DNA of 58,581 nucleotides. Origin: Hymenobacter terricola (GTDB lineage Bacteria; Bacteroidota; Bacteroidia; Cytophagales; Hymenobacteraceae). A model generated the notes under the pieces. That model saw only the letters and a list, made by a program, of their open reading frames with translations, searched no databases and was not told the origin of the DNA. Positions within the stretch are counted from its first letter, which is position 1; each line of letters begins with the position of its first letter. The DNA is taken from the NCBI RefSeq assembly GCF_017921975.2, contig NZ_JAGEMO020000060.1, positions 1-58,581 of the forward strand. The letters are read 5' to 3'. Shown here piece by piece: positions 17,802-25,969 of the stretch. A program made the position numbers and the translations under genes.

Positions 17802-19115
17802 CTACTCTGTAGCGGCAAAACTGGGTTTACTTTTTTTCGGTGCCGGCACGGCCTGGGCTTTCAGCCTGACGCGCAACGTGTGCCGGGTACCGCCTTCGGC
17901 CACCGAATACCGCACGCCAAATCCGTAGTAGCCCCCGATTTGCTGCACAATGCTCAGGCCCAGGCCCGGCGACTCGGAGGCGGCGTTTTGTTTGCGGAAC
18001 CGCTCGAAAAACCGGGCCGGGTCGCCGCTCACGGCCGGGCCGGTGTTGCTGATTTTCAACTCCTGGGGCGACAGGCTGACGGCCAGCTCGCCGCCGCGCA
18101 CGTTGTGCTTCACGGCGTTTTGCAGCAGGTTTTGCAGCAGCGAGTCGGCCAGGCCAGGGTGCATGTACACCACCACCGGGCCGCTGATGTCCAGGCCGTA
18201 GCGCAGCTCGCGGGCTTCGAACAGCGGCTCCAGCTGCGCCATTTTTTCGGTCAGCAGCTGGTCGAGGCGGATGGGCACGGCCTCGGCGAACTGCCGGTTC
18301 TCGATTTTGCTGAGCAGGCTCAGGGCCTGGTGCAGGCGCGAGAGGCGCAGGGTGGCGCCGTAGAGGTCGGCCACGAGCGGGGCGGCGGCGGGGTCTTCGG
18401 CCAGGGCGGGCACCTGGAGCAGCTGCTCCAATTGGGCCTGCATGATGGCCAGGGGCGTCTGGGTTTCGTGGGCGGCGTTGGCCGTGAATTCGCGCAGGCT
18501 CTCGTAATCGGCCACCAGGCGCTGGCTGAGCACGGTGAGCGCCTGGTTCAGCTCAGCAAATTCCGACACGGCGGGCGTGGGCAGTTCCAGCACCTTGTGC
18601 TGCTGCAAATCGTAGGCGCGCAGGGTAGCCAGCGTGCCCCGAAAAGGCGCCCAGATGCGGTGCGACAGCCAGCGGTTTATCAGCACCACACCGCCGAGCA
18701 GCAGCGCCAGCACGCCCAGCATCACGCCCAGCACCACGCCCATCAGGTCTTCGGCCTCTACCAGCGACTTGCGCAGCGTGACCCACACCGTGCCGTCGCC
18801 GCTCACGGTGAGCGGGAACGTGAGCAGCCGGTGCGGCACCATTTCGTGCTCTATCTTGTCGAGCATCGTCGTGTCGCGGAAGCCCTCGGGCCGGCGCTGC
18901 CGGCTCACGGGCAGCAGGGTTTGGAGCAGCTCGACGGGCGGCAGCTCCTCGGCCCGGGCCTTCTCAACCAGTTCCTGCCGGCGGCTCTGCAGCTGCTCAT
19001 CAATCTCGTTGCGCAGGGCCCAGTTGATGCCATAATACAGCCCCAGGCTTCCCACCACGAACAACAGGGCCGTGAGCAGCAGATAATAGCGGGTGGTGGC
19101 GGCGAGCAGGCGCAT
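17802..19115 (-). CDS. Sensor histidine kinase
   Basis: The 437-residue membrane kinase has helices at about 8-30 and 125-147 around a roughly 95-residue periplasmic sensor region. A HAMP-like linker is followed by the phospho-acceptor His216 in NAAHETQTPLAIM. The N box (NLLQNAVKHN), and a G box with GLGLSIVQQIGGYYG near the end, form the ATP-binding domain. It is encoded 60 bases downstream of its response regulator on the same strand. The ligand is unknown. The pair is divergent from a tripartite efflux operon, so envelope or toxic-compound stress is a reasonable guess. Confidence 0.9.
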   Translation of the reverse strand: MRLLAATTRYYLLLTALLFVVGSLGLYYGINWALRNEIDEQLQSRRQELVEKARAEELPPVELLQTLLPVSRQRRPEGFRDTTMLDKIEHEMVPHRLLTFPLTVSGDGTVWVTLRKSLVEAEDLMGVVLGVMLGVLALLLGGVVLINRWLSHRIWAPFRGTLATLRAYDLQQHKVLELPTPAVSEFAELNQALTVLSQRLVADYESLREFTANAAHETQTPLAIMQAQLEQLLQVPALAEDPAAAPLVADLYGATLRLSRLHQALSLLSKIENRQFAEAVPIRLDQLLTEKMAQLEPLFEARELRYGLDISGPVVVYMHPGLADSLLQNLLQNAVKHNVRGGELAVSLSPQELKISNTGPAVSGDPARFFERFRKQNAASESPGLGLSIVQQIGGYYGFGVRYSVAEGGTRHTLRVRLKAQAVPAPKKSKPSFAATE

Positions 19116-19175
19116 GATTATCGAAAAGAAGAATACGCTATACTGACCATACGCCTAAATTGCCCGAGCAGATTC

Positions 19176-19853
19176 CTACTCAGTGCTCAGCTTATAGCCG
19201 ACGCCGTACATGGTACGGATGTAATTATCGGCGCCCTTCTCCTGGAGCTTTTTACGCAGGTTTTTGAGGTGGGTATAGATAAAGTCGAAAGAGTCTGCCG
19301 CGTCAACCGCATCGCCGCACAAGTGTTCGGCAATGGCTTCTTTGGTGAGGACGCGGCCGGGGTTGGCCAGCAGGTACAGCAGCAGGTCGTACTCTTTGCG
19401 GGTGAGGGTGAGCAGCTCGCCGCGCACGTGCACTTCGGCCAGGTCGGGCAGCACCAGCAAGTCGCGGAACACGAGCTGCTGCTGGCCCTGAAACTGCCGG
19501 CGCCGGATGATGGCCCGCAGCCGGGCATTGAGCTCGGAGAGGTGAAACGGCTTGATGAGGTAGTCGTCGGCGCCGAGGTCGAGGCCCGTGATTTTGTCGT
19601 CCAGCGCGTCGCGGGCCGTGATGATGAGCACGCCGGCCGGCGAGCCCGAGGCCTTGAGAATGCGGAGCAGGTCGAGGCCGGAGCCGTCGGGCAGGGTCAG
19701 GTCGAGCAGCACGCAGTCGTACTGATACAGCAGGATTTTTTCCTGGGCCTGGGCAAAATCGATGGCGGATTCGACAATATAGCCCGCCTGTTTGAGGGAG
19801 CTGAGCAGGGCCGTGCGCAAGGCCGCTTCGTCTTCAACGAGCAAGAGCTTCAT
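19176..19853 (-). CDS. OmpR-family response regulator
   Basis: The 225-residue protein has a receiver domain with Asp51 as phosphorylation site (VLLDLTLPDGSGLDLL), Thr79 and Lys101, followed by a winged-helix DNA-binding domain (LTRKEYDLLLYLLANPGRVL to MYGVGYKL). It is the cognate partner of the kinase encoded just downstream. Its promoter must lie in the short region shared with the divergent efflux operon, which makes that operon a likely target. The start is ATG at 19853. Confidence 0.92.
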   Translation of the reverse strand: MKLLLVEDEAALRTALLSSLKQAGYIVESAIDFAQAQEKILLYQYDCVLLDLTLPDGSGLDLLRILKASGSPAGVLIITARDALDDKITGLDLGADDYLIKPFHLSELNARLRAIIRRRQFQGQQQLVFRDLLVLPDLAEVHVRGELLTLTRKEYDLLLYLLANPGRVLTKEAIAEHLCGDAVDAADSFDFIYTHLKNLRKKLQEKGADNYIRTMYGVGYKLSTE

Positions 19854-20044
19854 GGAGAGGTATTTTTGGGCCCGTCGTATAATAACCGGGTGGGCTATCT
19901 AAAACTTCTCCGCGAAGGACGGCCAAAAGTTTGAAGACTTTCTGCGACAGGGCGCGTATGCGCAAGGATACGGCCTCCGCCGGGCCTGATTTTCTTCAGA
20001 TTTGCGCCGGAGCTTTGCGTGGCTCATCATTCTTTCTGGCTCGT
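19854..20044. promoter_or_regulatory. Divergent regulatory region between the response regulator and efflux operon
   Basis: This stretch must hold the promoters of the two-component system and the first efflux operon. CAGATTTG at 19997-20004 matches the Bacteroidota -7 box (TAnnTTTG) except for its first base, but no good -33 TTTG is at the right distance. No obvious direct-repeat binding site for an OmpR-type regulator was found by eye. If the outer-membrane gene starts earlier than 20045, part of this region is coding. Confidence 0.3.
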
Positions 20045-21391
20045 TTGTTCGTTCGCTTTTCCTGTTTGATTCGCGGTTTTGCCTCCGGCGTACTGGCCCT
20101 GGGGCTGTGGGCCGGGGCGGCCCGTGCGCAGGTGCCGGCGCCTCCCACGCTCGCGCCGCTGCCCGCCGTGGCCCCCGCCCCCGCCAGCCCCCGCCGGCTC
20201 GACGACTTCCTGCGGGTGGCCCGCCAAAACAGCCCGCTGCTGCGCGAAACGGCCAACCAGGTCAGCCAGAATAGCATTGACAGCCTGGTGCGCGCCCGCC
20301 AGAACGGCGTGCAGGTGGGCGGCATCGGCTCGGCGCTGTATTATCCTTCGATTACGAATAGCCAGGGCGAAAATGTGCTGGGCTACGACCAGGCCATTTC
20401 CAACGGCGGCAACTACGCGGCCATTGCCCAGGCCACCAAGCCCATTCTGAACCGGTTTCAGCTCCAGAACGACTACCAGATTCTGGCCAGCCAGGGCCAG
20501 GTGCTGCGCAACACGGGCCGCCTCTCGGCCCTTGATTTGCGCCGCAGCATCACCGACCAGTTCATCAATGCCTATGCCGCTGAAACGCAGCTTGCCTTCA
20601 GCCGCTCGCTGCTGGGCCAGCTGCGCCAACAGGATGCCCAGCTGCGCCAATTGGTGAACGGGGGCATCTTTAAGCAGACCCAGTACCTGAGCTTCTACCT
20701 CTCGGTGCGCACCCAGGAGGTGACCGTGGAGCAAAACCAGCTGGCCTACCGCCGCGAGCTGGGCACCCTGCGCGCCCTGGCCGGCGTGGCCGATACGGCC
20801 CTGATTTCCCTCGAAGCCCCTACCCCGCCCACCCACCGGCCGCTGGCCGGCCTGCTGGCCCCCAGCCAGCGCCAGTACACCCTCGACAGCCTGCGCCTGC
20901 TGCTCGACCGCCGCGCCATCGATGCCTACTACCGTCCCAAGCTCAGTGCCGTGCTCGATGCGGGCTTGCAGTCGTCGTCCTACCTGCCTATCGCGCTGGC
21001 GCACAGCGTGGGATTTGGCGGCGGCTTTCAGCTGGCCGTGCCGATTTTCGACGGGCACCAACGCCAGCTCCAATACCAGCGCATCGAGCTGAGTGAGCAG
21101 AGCCGGCGCGGCTACCGGCAGTTTCTCACGGTGCAGCGGCGGCAGCAGTACGAGCAGCTGGAAAGCCTGATTCGGGCGTCCGATGCGCTGCTGGGCCGCA
21201 TTCGGGAGCAGGTGCGGGTGGCCGATGCGCTGGTGGGCGCGGCGCGGCAGCAGCTGGCCACGGGCGATGTGGCCATTCTCGATTACCTGAACCTGGTGAC
21301 CAGCTACCGGACCTTGCAGTTTAGCTTAACGCAGGCCGAAACGGACCGGCTGAGGAGTAGGTTCGCCCTGGACTATCTGGCCGAGTATTAG
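20045..21391 (+). CDS. TolC-family outer-membrane efflux channel (system 1)
   Basis: The protein is a TolC-like outer membrane factor: a signal peptide ending GLWAGAARAQ, then two related halves of long amphipathic helices (LDDFLRVARQNSPLLRE and later ITDQFINAYAAETQLAFS; IDAYYRPKLSAVLDAGLQ), ending LDYLAEY. It forms the exit duct of the tripartite pump with the two following genes. The start is uncertain. The frame is open from an ATG at 19931, but the signal peptide begins only near residue 40 of that frame, so TTG at 20045 (448 residues) or TTG at 20066 is more plausible. Confidence 0.82.
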   Translation: MFVRFSCLIRGFASGVLALGLWAGAARAQVPAPPTLAPLPAVAPAPASPRRLDDFLRVARQNSPLLRETANQVSQNSIDSLVRARQNGVQVGGIGSALYYPSITNSQGENVLGYDQAISNGGNYAAIAQATKPILNRFQLQNDYQILASQGQVLRNTGRLSALDLRRSITDQFINAYAAETQLAFSRSLLGQLRQQDAQLRQLVNGGIFKQTQYLSFYLSVRTQEVTVEQNQLAYRRELGTLRALAGVADTALISLEAPTPPTHRPLAGLLAPSQRQYTLDSLRLLLDRRAIDAYYRPKLSAVLDAGLQSSSYLPIALAHSVGFGGGFQLAVPIFDGHQRQLQYQRIELSEQSRRGYRQFLTVQRRQQYEQLESLIRASDALLGRIREQVRVADALVGAARQQLATGDVAILDYLNLVTSYRTLQFSLTQAETDRLRSRFALDYLAEY

Positions 21392-21405
21392 CACAAGCTT
21401 CAGTA

Positions 21406-21495
21406 CGTCATGCAACGCGAAGCGAAGCATCTTTACAGCGTAACTAATCAGATTTAGTATTGCGGTAAAGATGCTTCGCTTCGCGCTGCATGACG
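21406..21495. repeat. Palindromic element, family B, second copy
   Basis: CGTCATGCAACGCGAAGCGA onward is matched by an inverted arm ending TGCATGACG, with a mostly AT-rich loop. The core GTCATGC and AAGCATCT blocks are shared with the copy at 16187-16284, but the middle differs in both arms together. It fills the junction between the TolC-like and adaptor genes. Confidence 0.8.
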
Positions 21496-21510
21496 GCCTT
21501 TTTGTAATTT

Positions 21511-22464
21511 ATGAATTTTCCCAACCGCTTCCTTTTTCTCCTGCTCCTTCCCTGTCTCGCGGCCTGCGGCTCGAAAGACCCCGCCGCCGGTGAGGCCGCC
21601 GCGCCTGCCGACGGCGAAGAAGAGCTGGCCGTGAAGCCCCGCGCCCTGGTCACCATCGGCACGGTGCAGCCGGATACGCTCACGGATGTGCTGCGCCTGA
21701 GCGCCGTGTCGGCCTTTCAGGCCAAGGATGCGCTGCGGGCCACCACCACCGGCTACGTGCTCCAACCAACCCCCGTGGTGGGCCAGCAGGTGCGCGCCGG
21801 CCAAACGGTGTTCACCATCCAAACCAAGGAATCGAAAACCCTGCACTTGGACCAGCTCACCGGCGACCCGCGCCTGAAATTCAGCGGCATTATCGCCATC
21901 AAATCGGCCCGCAGCGGCATTCTGGCAACCGTGGACAAGCTGGCCGGCGACTACGTGCAGGACGGCGAGCAGCTCGGCCTCACCTACGATAAAAGTCGGT
22001 TCGGCTTCGTGCTCGACGTGCCCGTGACGCAATTGCGCTACGTGCACACGGGCCAGAGCTGCCGCATTTTCCTGCCCGATGGCCGGGTGCTGAGCGGCCG
22101 CGTGGCCGAGGTGCTGGCCACGGCCGACGTCACGATTCAGACCCAGCGCTACACCATTCGGCCCGTGGGCACCTTCCCGGATTTGCCCGAAAACCTGGCC
22201 GTGCAGGTCGAGATTGACCGCACGGCCCCGCACCTGGCCAGCACCCTGCCCCGCGGCGCCGTGCTGACGGATGAAACCCAGACCCAGTTCTGGGTAATGC
22301 GCCTGCTGAATGATTCCACGGCCGTGAAAGTCCCCGTGACCGTGGGCGCGCAGGAAAAGGACCACATCGAAATCAAGAAGCCTGCGTTTTCGGCCAAGGA
22401 CAAGATTCTGCTCAGCGGCAACTTCGGGCTGGATGATACGGCGGCGGTGAAAGTGACCAGATGA
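21511..22464 (+). CDS. RND efflux periplasmic adaptor lipoprotein (system 1)
   Basis: The 317-residue membrane-fusion protein has a lipoprotein signal with lipobox LAAC (Cys19). A split biotinyl-lipoyl-like domain follows (ATTTGYVLQPTPVVGQQVRA and SARSGILATVDKLAGDYVQD), then the barrel and membrane-proximal domains (LTDETQTQFWVMRLLNDST). It is short for the family and lacks a long alpha-hairpin between the lipoyl halves, which limits its reach to the outer-membrane partner. It lies between the channel and pump genes, each junction filled by a palindrome. Confidence 0.85.
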   Translation: MNFPNRFLFLLLLPCLAACGSKDPAAGEAAAPADGEEELAVKPRALVTIGTVQPDTLTDVLRLSAVSAFQAKDALRATTTGYVLQPTPVVGQQVRAGQTVFTIQTKESKTLHLDQLTGDPRLKFSGIIAIKSARSGILATVDKLAGDYVQDGEQLGLTYDKSRFGFVLDVPVTQLRYVHTGQSCRIFLPDGRVLSGRVAEVLATADVTIQTQRYTIRPVGTFPDLPENLAVQVEIDRTAPHLASTLPRGAVLTDETQTQFWVMRLLNDSTAVKVPVTVGAQEKDHIEIKKPAFSAKDKILLSGNFGLDDTAAVKVTR

Positions 22465-22469
22465 AAATT

Positions 22470-22582
22470 TTCACGCAGTGTTCCGTAGTGTCAAAGCGCA
22501 GTGTCTCGCAGTGCTGTTCAACGGAACAGGTAGAACGACACCGTGCGACACTGCGCTTTGACACTGCGGAACACTGCGTGAA
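22470..22582. repeat. Palindromic element, family E (CGCAGTGTTCCG)
   Basis: The left arm TTCACGCAGTGTTCCGTAGT onward is matched by an inverted right arm ending GGAACACTGCGTGAA, with about 44 paired positions and few mismatches. Within each arm a short CAGTGT-type motif recurs. It spans the junction between the adaptor stop and the RND pump start. Confidence 0.8.
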
Positions 22583-22588
22583 CCTGTA

Positions 22589-25500
22589 ATGCGAACCATG
22601 CCCAATCGTCCTTCCATTTTCCAAGCTTACAAAGCGCCCATTGCGGTACTGCTGGCCCTGGCCCTGGCCCTGGGCACGGTGGCCTACCGGCGCATCAACG
22701 TGGCGCTGTTTCCAGAGGTGACGTTCCCGAAGGTGAAGGTGATTGCCGAGAACGGGCTGGAACCCGTCGACCGCATGATGGTGACCGTGACCAAGCCCAT
22801 GGAAGACGCCATCAAGCGGGTGCCGGGGCTGAAGCTGCTGCGCAGCACCACCAGCCGGGGCAGCTGCGAAATCTCGGCTTTCCTGGACTGGAGCGCCAAC
22901 GTGGCCACCAGCCAAACGCTCATCGAATCGCGCCTGAACCAGATTCGGGCCGACCTGCCGCCCACCGTCCAAATCTCCGTTGAGCGCATGAACCCGGCCA
23001 TCCTGCCGGTGATGGGCTACACGCTGGAAGCGCCGGGCAAGTCGGCGCTGGAGCTGCGCAAGCTGGCCCTGTACACCATCAAGCCGTTTTTGTCGCAGGT
23101 CGATGGCGTGTCGTCGGTCCAGATTCAGGGCGGGCGCACCAAGGAATATCAAGTGCAGCTGCTGCCCGACCAGCTGGCCGCCCTCGGCCTCGGGCCCGAT
23201 GACATCACGAAGGCCCTCACCGCCACCAATTTCGTGCAGAGCAACGGCTACCTGAGCGACTACCGCCGCCTCTACCTCACCGTCACCGACGCGACCATCC
23301 TGCAAAAGGAAGACCTCGAAAACATCGTGCTCCGCAACGACGGCCGCCGCATCGTGCGCCTCGCCGACGTGGCCACCGTGGCCCTCGGCGAGCAGCCCGA
23401 GTACACCCGCATCAACGCCAACGGCTCCGACGCCGTGCTCATCTCCATCCTCCGCCAGCCCGATGCCAACGTGGTGCTCGTCTCGGATGGCGTGAAGGCC
23501 AAGGTCGCCGCCCTCAAATCGGGCCTGCCGCGCGGCGTAAAAATGGCTACTTATTACGACCAGGCCGATTTCGTGGCCGAAGTCGTGCGCTCGGTGCAGG
23601 ACGCGCTGTGGATTGGCCTGGCGCTGGCCCTGGTGGTCACGGCGCTGTTTCTGCGCTCCTTCCGGGCCACGATGACGATTCTCGGGGCCATTCCGGTGGC
23701 GCTGGCGCTCACCATCGCAGTGCTGTATTTCGGCCTGGGCTACTCCTTCAACATCATGACGCTGGGCGCCATCGCCGCCGCCATCGGCCTCATGATTGAC
23801 GACGCCGTGGTGATGGTGGAGCAGCTGCACCGCGTGGGCGAGGAGCACCCCGGGGCCACGCCCAGCGAAGTGGTGCGCCGCTCGGTGGGCCATTTGCTAC
23901 CCGCGCTCATCGGCTCCAGTCTGAGCACAATTGTGATTTTCCTGCCGTTCGCACTGCTGGGCGGAGTGGCGGGGGCCTATTTTAAGGTACTGGCTACCAC
24001 GATGGTGGTGGCGCTGGTGTGCTCATTTTTGGTCGCGTGGCTGGGGTTGCCGGTGATTTATTTGCTGTTGAGCAGGAAATCCAAAGCCGCCCAGTCGTCC
24101 ACCTCACCCCCTGACCCCCTCTCCAAAAAAGAGGGGGCACCGGTTCGTGAGGACGATTCTACCGGAAGCCTTTCCGGTGCCCCCTCTTTTTTGGAGAGAG
24201 GGTCGGGCGGTGAGGTCCAAAAGGACTCCGCCCACCACGAAATCCCCTGGGTGAAGGCCGTTATCCGGCACCCGGCCTACTCCATCATCGGCATTCTGGT
24301 ATTGATAGGCAGCATGGTGCTCATCATCCCGCGCCTAGCCACGGGCTTCCTGCCCGACATGGACGAGGGTGCCATCGTGCTCGACTACAACTCACCGCCC
24401 GGCACCAGCATCGAGGAAACCGACCGCATGCTGCGCCAGGCCGAAAAGCTAATTGTGAAGGTGCCGGAAGTGGCCAGCTATTCCCGCCGCACCGGCACCC
24501 AGATGGGCTTTTTCATCACCGAGCCCAACCGGGGCGACTACCTCATCCGCCTCAAAACCACCCGCAAGCGCACCACCGAGGAAGTCATTTCCGACATCCG
24601 CGAGCGCATCGAAGCCACCCAGCCGGCCCTCACCATCGACTTCGGCCAGGTTATCGGCGACATGCTGGGCGACCTGATGAGCACCGTGCAGCCCATCGAA
24701 ATCAAGGTTTTTGGGCCCGATGCCACCAAGCGCTACGCCCTGGCCAACCAGGTGACGGCCGTAGTAGAAAAAGTGGCCGGCACCGCCGACGTCTTCAACG
24801 GCATCGTGCGCATGGGTCCCGCCGTGGGCGTGCGTCCCGACCCGCGCCGCCTGGCCCAGTACGGCCTCACCGCCACCGATTTCCAGACCCAGCTCCAGAC
24901 CCAGCTGGCCGGCACCACGGCCGGCTCGGTGCTCGAAGGCGAGCAGCTGCTCAACATCCGGATGCGCTACCCCAACGCCGCCCAGGCCACCCTGGCCCAG
25001 ATGCGCGGCGAGCCCATCTTCCTGCCCAACGGCCAGCGCCGCCGCCTCGATGAGCTGGCTACGGTGAGCGTGACGGCCGGCGACGCCGAGCTGGAACGTG
25101 AAAACCTGCAGGCCATGACCGCCGTGACGGCCCGCCTCGACGGCCGCGACCTGGGCGGCGCCATGAGCGAAATCCGCCAGAAGCTGGAGCAGCAGGTGCC
25201 GCTGCCGCCCGGCTACTTCATCCAGTACGGCGGCTCGTATGCCGAGCAGCAGCAATCGTTTCAGGAGCTGCTCACCATCCTGGGCACGGCCTGCCTGCTG
25301 GTGTTTGCGGTGGCGCTGTTTCTGTTCCGGGACCTGAAGGCGGCGGGGCTCATTCTGCTCATTGCCGTGCTGGGGCCGGCGGGCGGCAGCCTGGCGCTGT
25401 ATTTCACCAACACGCCGCTGAACGTGGGCTCCTACACCGGCCTGATTATGGTGGTCGGCATCATCGGCGAAAACGCCATTTTCACTTTCCAGCAGTTCTT

Positions 25501-25789
25501 CGAGATTTTGCAGGAAGGCCGGCCCGTGGAGCAGGCCGTGGGCTACGCCATCGCGGCCCGCCTGCGGCCCAAGTTGATGACGGCCCTGTCGGCCATTGCG
25601 GCGCTGCTGCCGCTGGCGCTGGGCATTGGGGCGGGCGCGCAGCTGCACCAGCCGCTGGCCATTGCCGTCATTGGCGGGCTGTTGCTGGCACTACCGCTGC
25701 TGCTCATGGTGTTGCCCAGCTTGTTGCGCCTCTCCTACCAACAGCAAACGTTGCCGGCAAACCCGGAATTAAGCGCTACTGTGAGGTAA
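22589..25789 (+). CDS. RND efflux pump permease (system 1) carrying an in-frame palindromic insertion
   Basis: The 1066-residue inner-membrane pump has the RND plan: an N-terminal helix, a large porter domain, six helices, then the same again. The proton-relay Asp pair is present in TM4 (Asp404-Asp405 in GLMIDDAVVMVE). Sequence and partner genes place it in the AcrB/CusA-like efflux group; the substrate is unknown. The central cytoplasmic loop between the two halves (about residues 503-545) is lengthened by a repeat element in frame (SSTSPPDPLSKKEGAP to SGGEVQKDSA). The start is ATG at 22589, with another ATG nine bases later. The gene follows channel and adaptor genes. Confidence 0.9.
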   Translation: MRTMPNRPSIFQAYKAPIAVLLALALALGTVAYRRINVALFPEVTFPKVKVIAENGLEPVDRMMVTVTKPMEDAIKRVPGLKLLRSTTSRGSCEISAFLDWSANVATSQTLIESRLNQIRADLPPTVQISVERMNPAILPVMGYTLEAPGKSALELRKLALYTIKPFLSQVDGVSSVQIQGGRTKEYQVQLLPDQLAALGLGPDDITKALTATNFVQSNGYLSDYRRLYLTVTDATILQKEDLENIVLRNDGRRIVRLADVATVALGEQPEYTRINANGSDAVLISILRQPDANVVLVSDGVKAKVAALKSGLPRGVKMATYYDQADFVAEVVRSVQDALWIGLALALVVTALFLRSFRATMTILGAIPVALALTIAVLYFGLGYSFNIMTLGAIAAAIGLMIDDAVVMVEQLHRVGEEHPGATPSEVVRRSVGHLLPALIGSSLSTIVIFLPFALLGGVAGAYFKVLATTMVVALVCSFLVAWLGLPVIYLLLSRKSKAAQSSTSPPDPLSKKEGAPVREDDSTGSLSGAPSFLERGSGGEVQKDSAHHEIPWVKAVIRHPAYSIIGILVLIGSMVLIIPRLATGFLPDMDEGAIVLDYNSPPGTSIEETDRMLRQAEKLIVKVPEVASYSRRTGTQMGFFITEPNRGDYLIRLKTTRKRTTEEVISDIRERIEATQPALTIDFGQVIGDMLGDLMSTVQPIEIKVFGPDATKRYALANQVTAVVEKVAGTADVFNGIVRMGPAVGVRPDPRRLAQYGLTATDFQTQLQTQLAGTTAGSVLEGEQLLNIRMRYPNAAQATLAQMRGEPIFLPNGQRRRLDELATVSVTAGDAELERENLQAMTAVTARLDGRDLGGAMSEIRQKLEQQVPLPPGYFIQYGGSYAEQQQSFQELLTILGTACLLVFAVALFLFRDLKAAGLILLIAVLGPAGGSLALYFTNTPLNVGSYTGLIMVVGIIGENAIFTFQQFFEILQEGRPVEQAVGYAIAARLRPKLMTALSAIAALLPLALGIGAGAQLHQPLAIAVIGGLLLALPLLLMVLPSLLRLSYQQQTLPANPELSATVR
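24102..24215. repeat. Palindromic element, family D, inside the RND gene
   Basis: Arms at 24102-24143 (CCTCACCCCCTGACCCCCTC onward) and 24174-24215 are near-perfect inverted copies around a 30-base loop. Each arm also folds on itself (CCCCCTCTCC with GAGAGGGGG-type pairing). The element is 114 bases, exactly 38 codons, and keeps the frame open. The same family is in an intergenic position at 41820-41922. Confidence 0.88.
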
Positions 25790-25969
25790 AAGTATATTGT
25801 CCCGGAATGTGGCTTCTCAGTCGATAGAATTACCCCTCCTGGTCGATGGCAACGGCCTTTAGCACAATCATAGGGTTAATTTCGCCCCCTTAAGTCAACC
25901 ATTGAGCCGCTTGCCCGGTTATTGACTCTTGCGGCTGAACCGGCTTGCCGCAGCTTTAGAACAGAAAAT

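Noticed and set aside
22589..25789. RND pump 1 as a pseudogene because of the internal repeat
   Set aside because: The insertion is a whole number of codons, the frame is open from end to end, the TM4 Asp pair is intact and the loop concerned tolerates length change.
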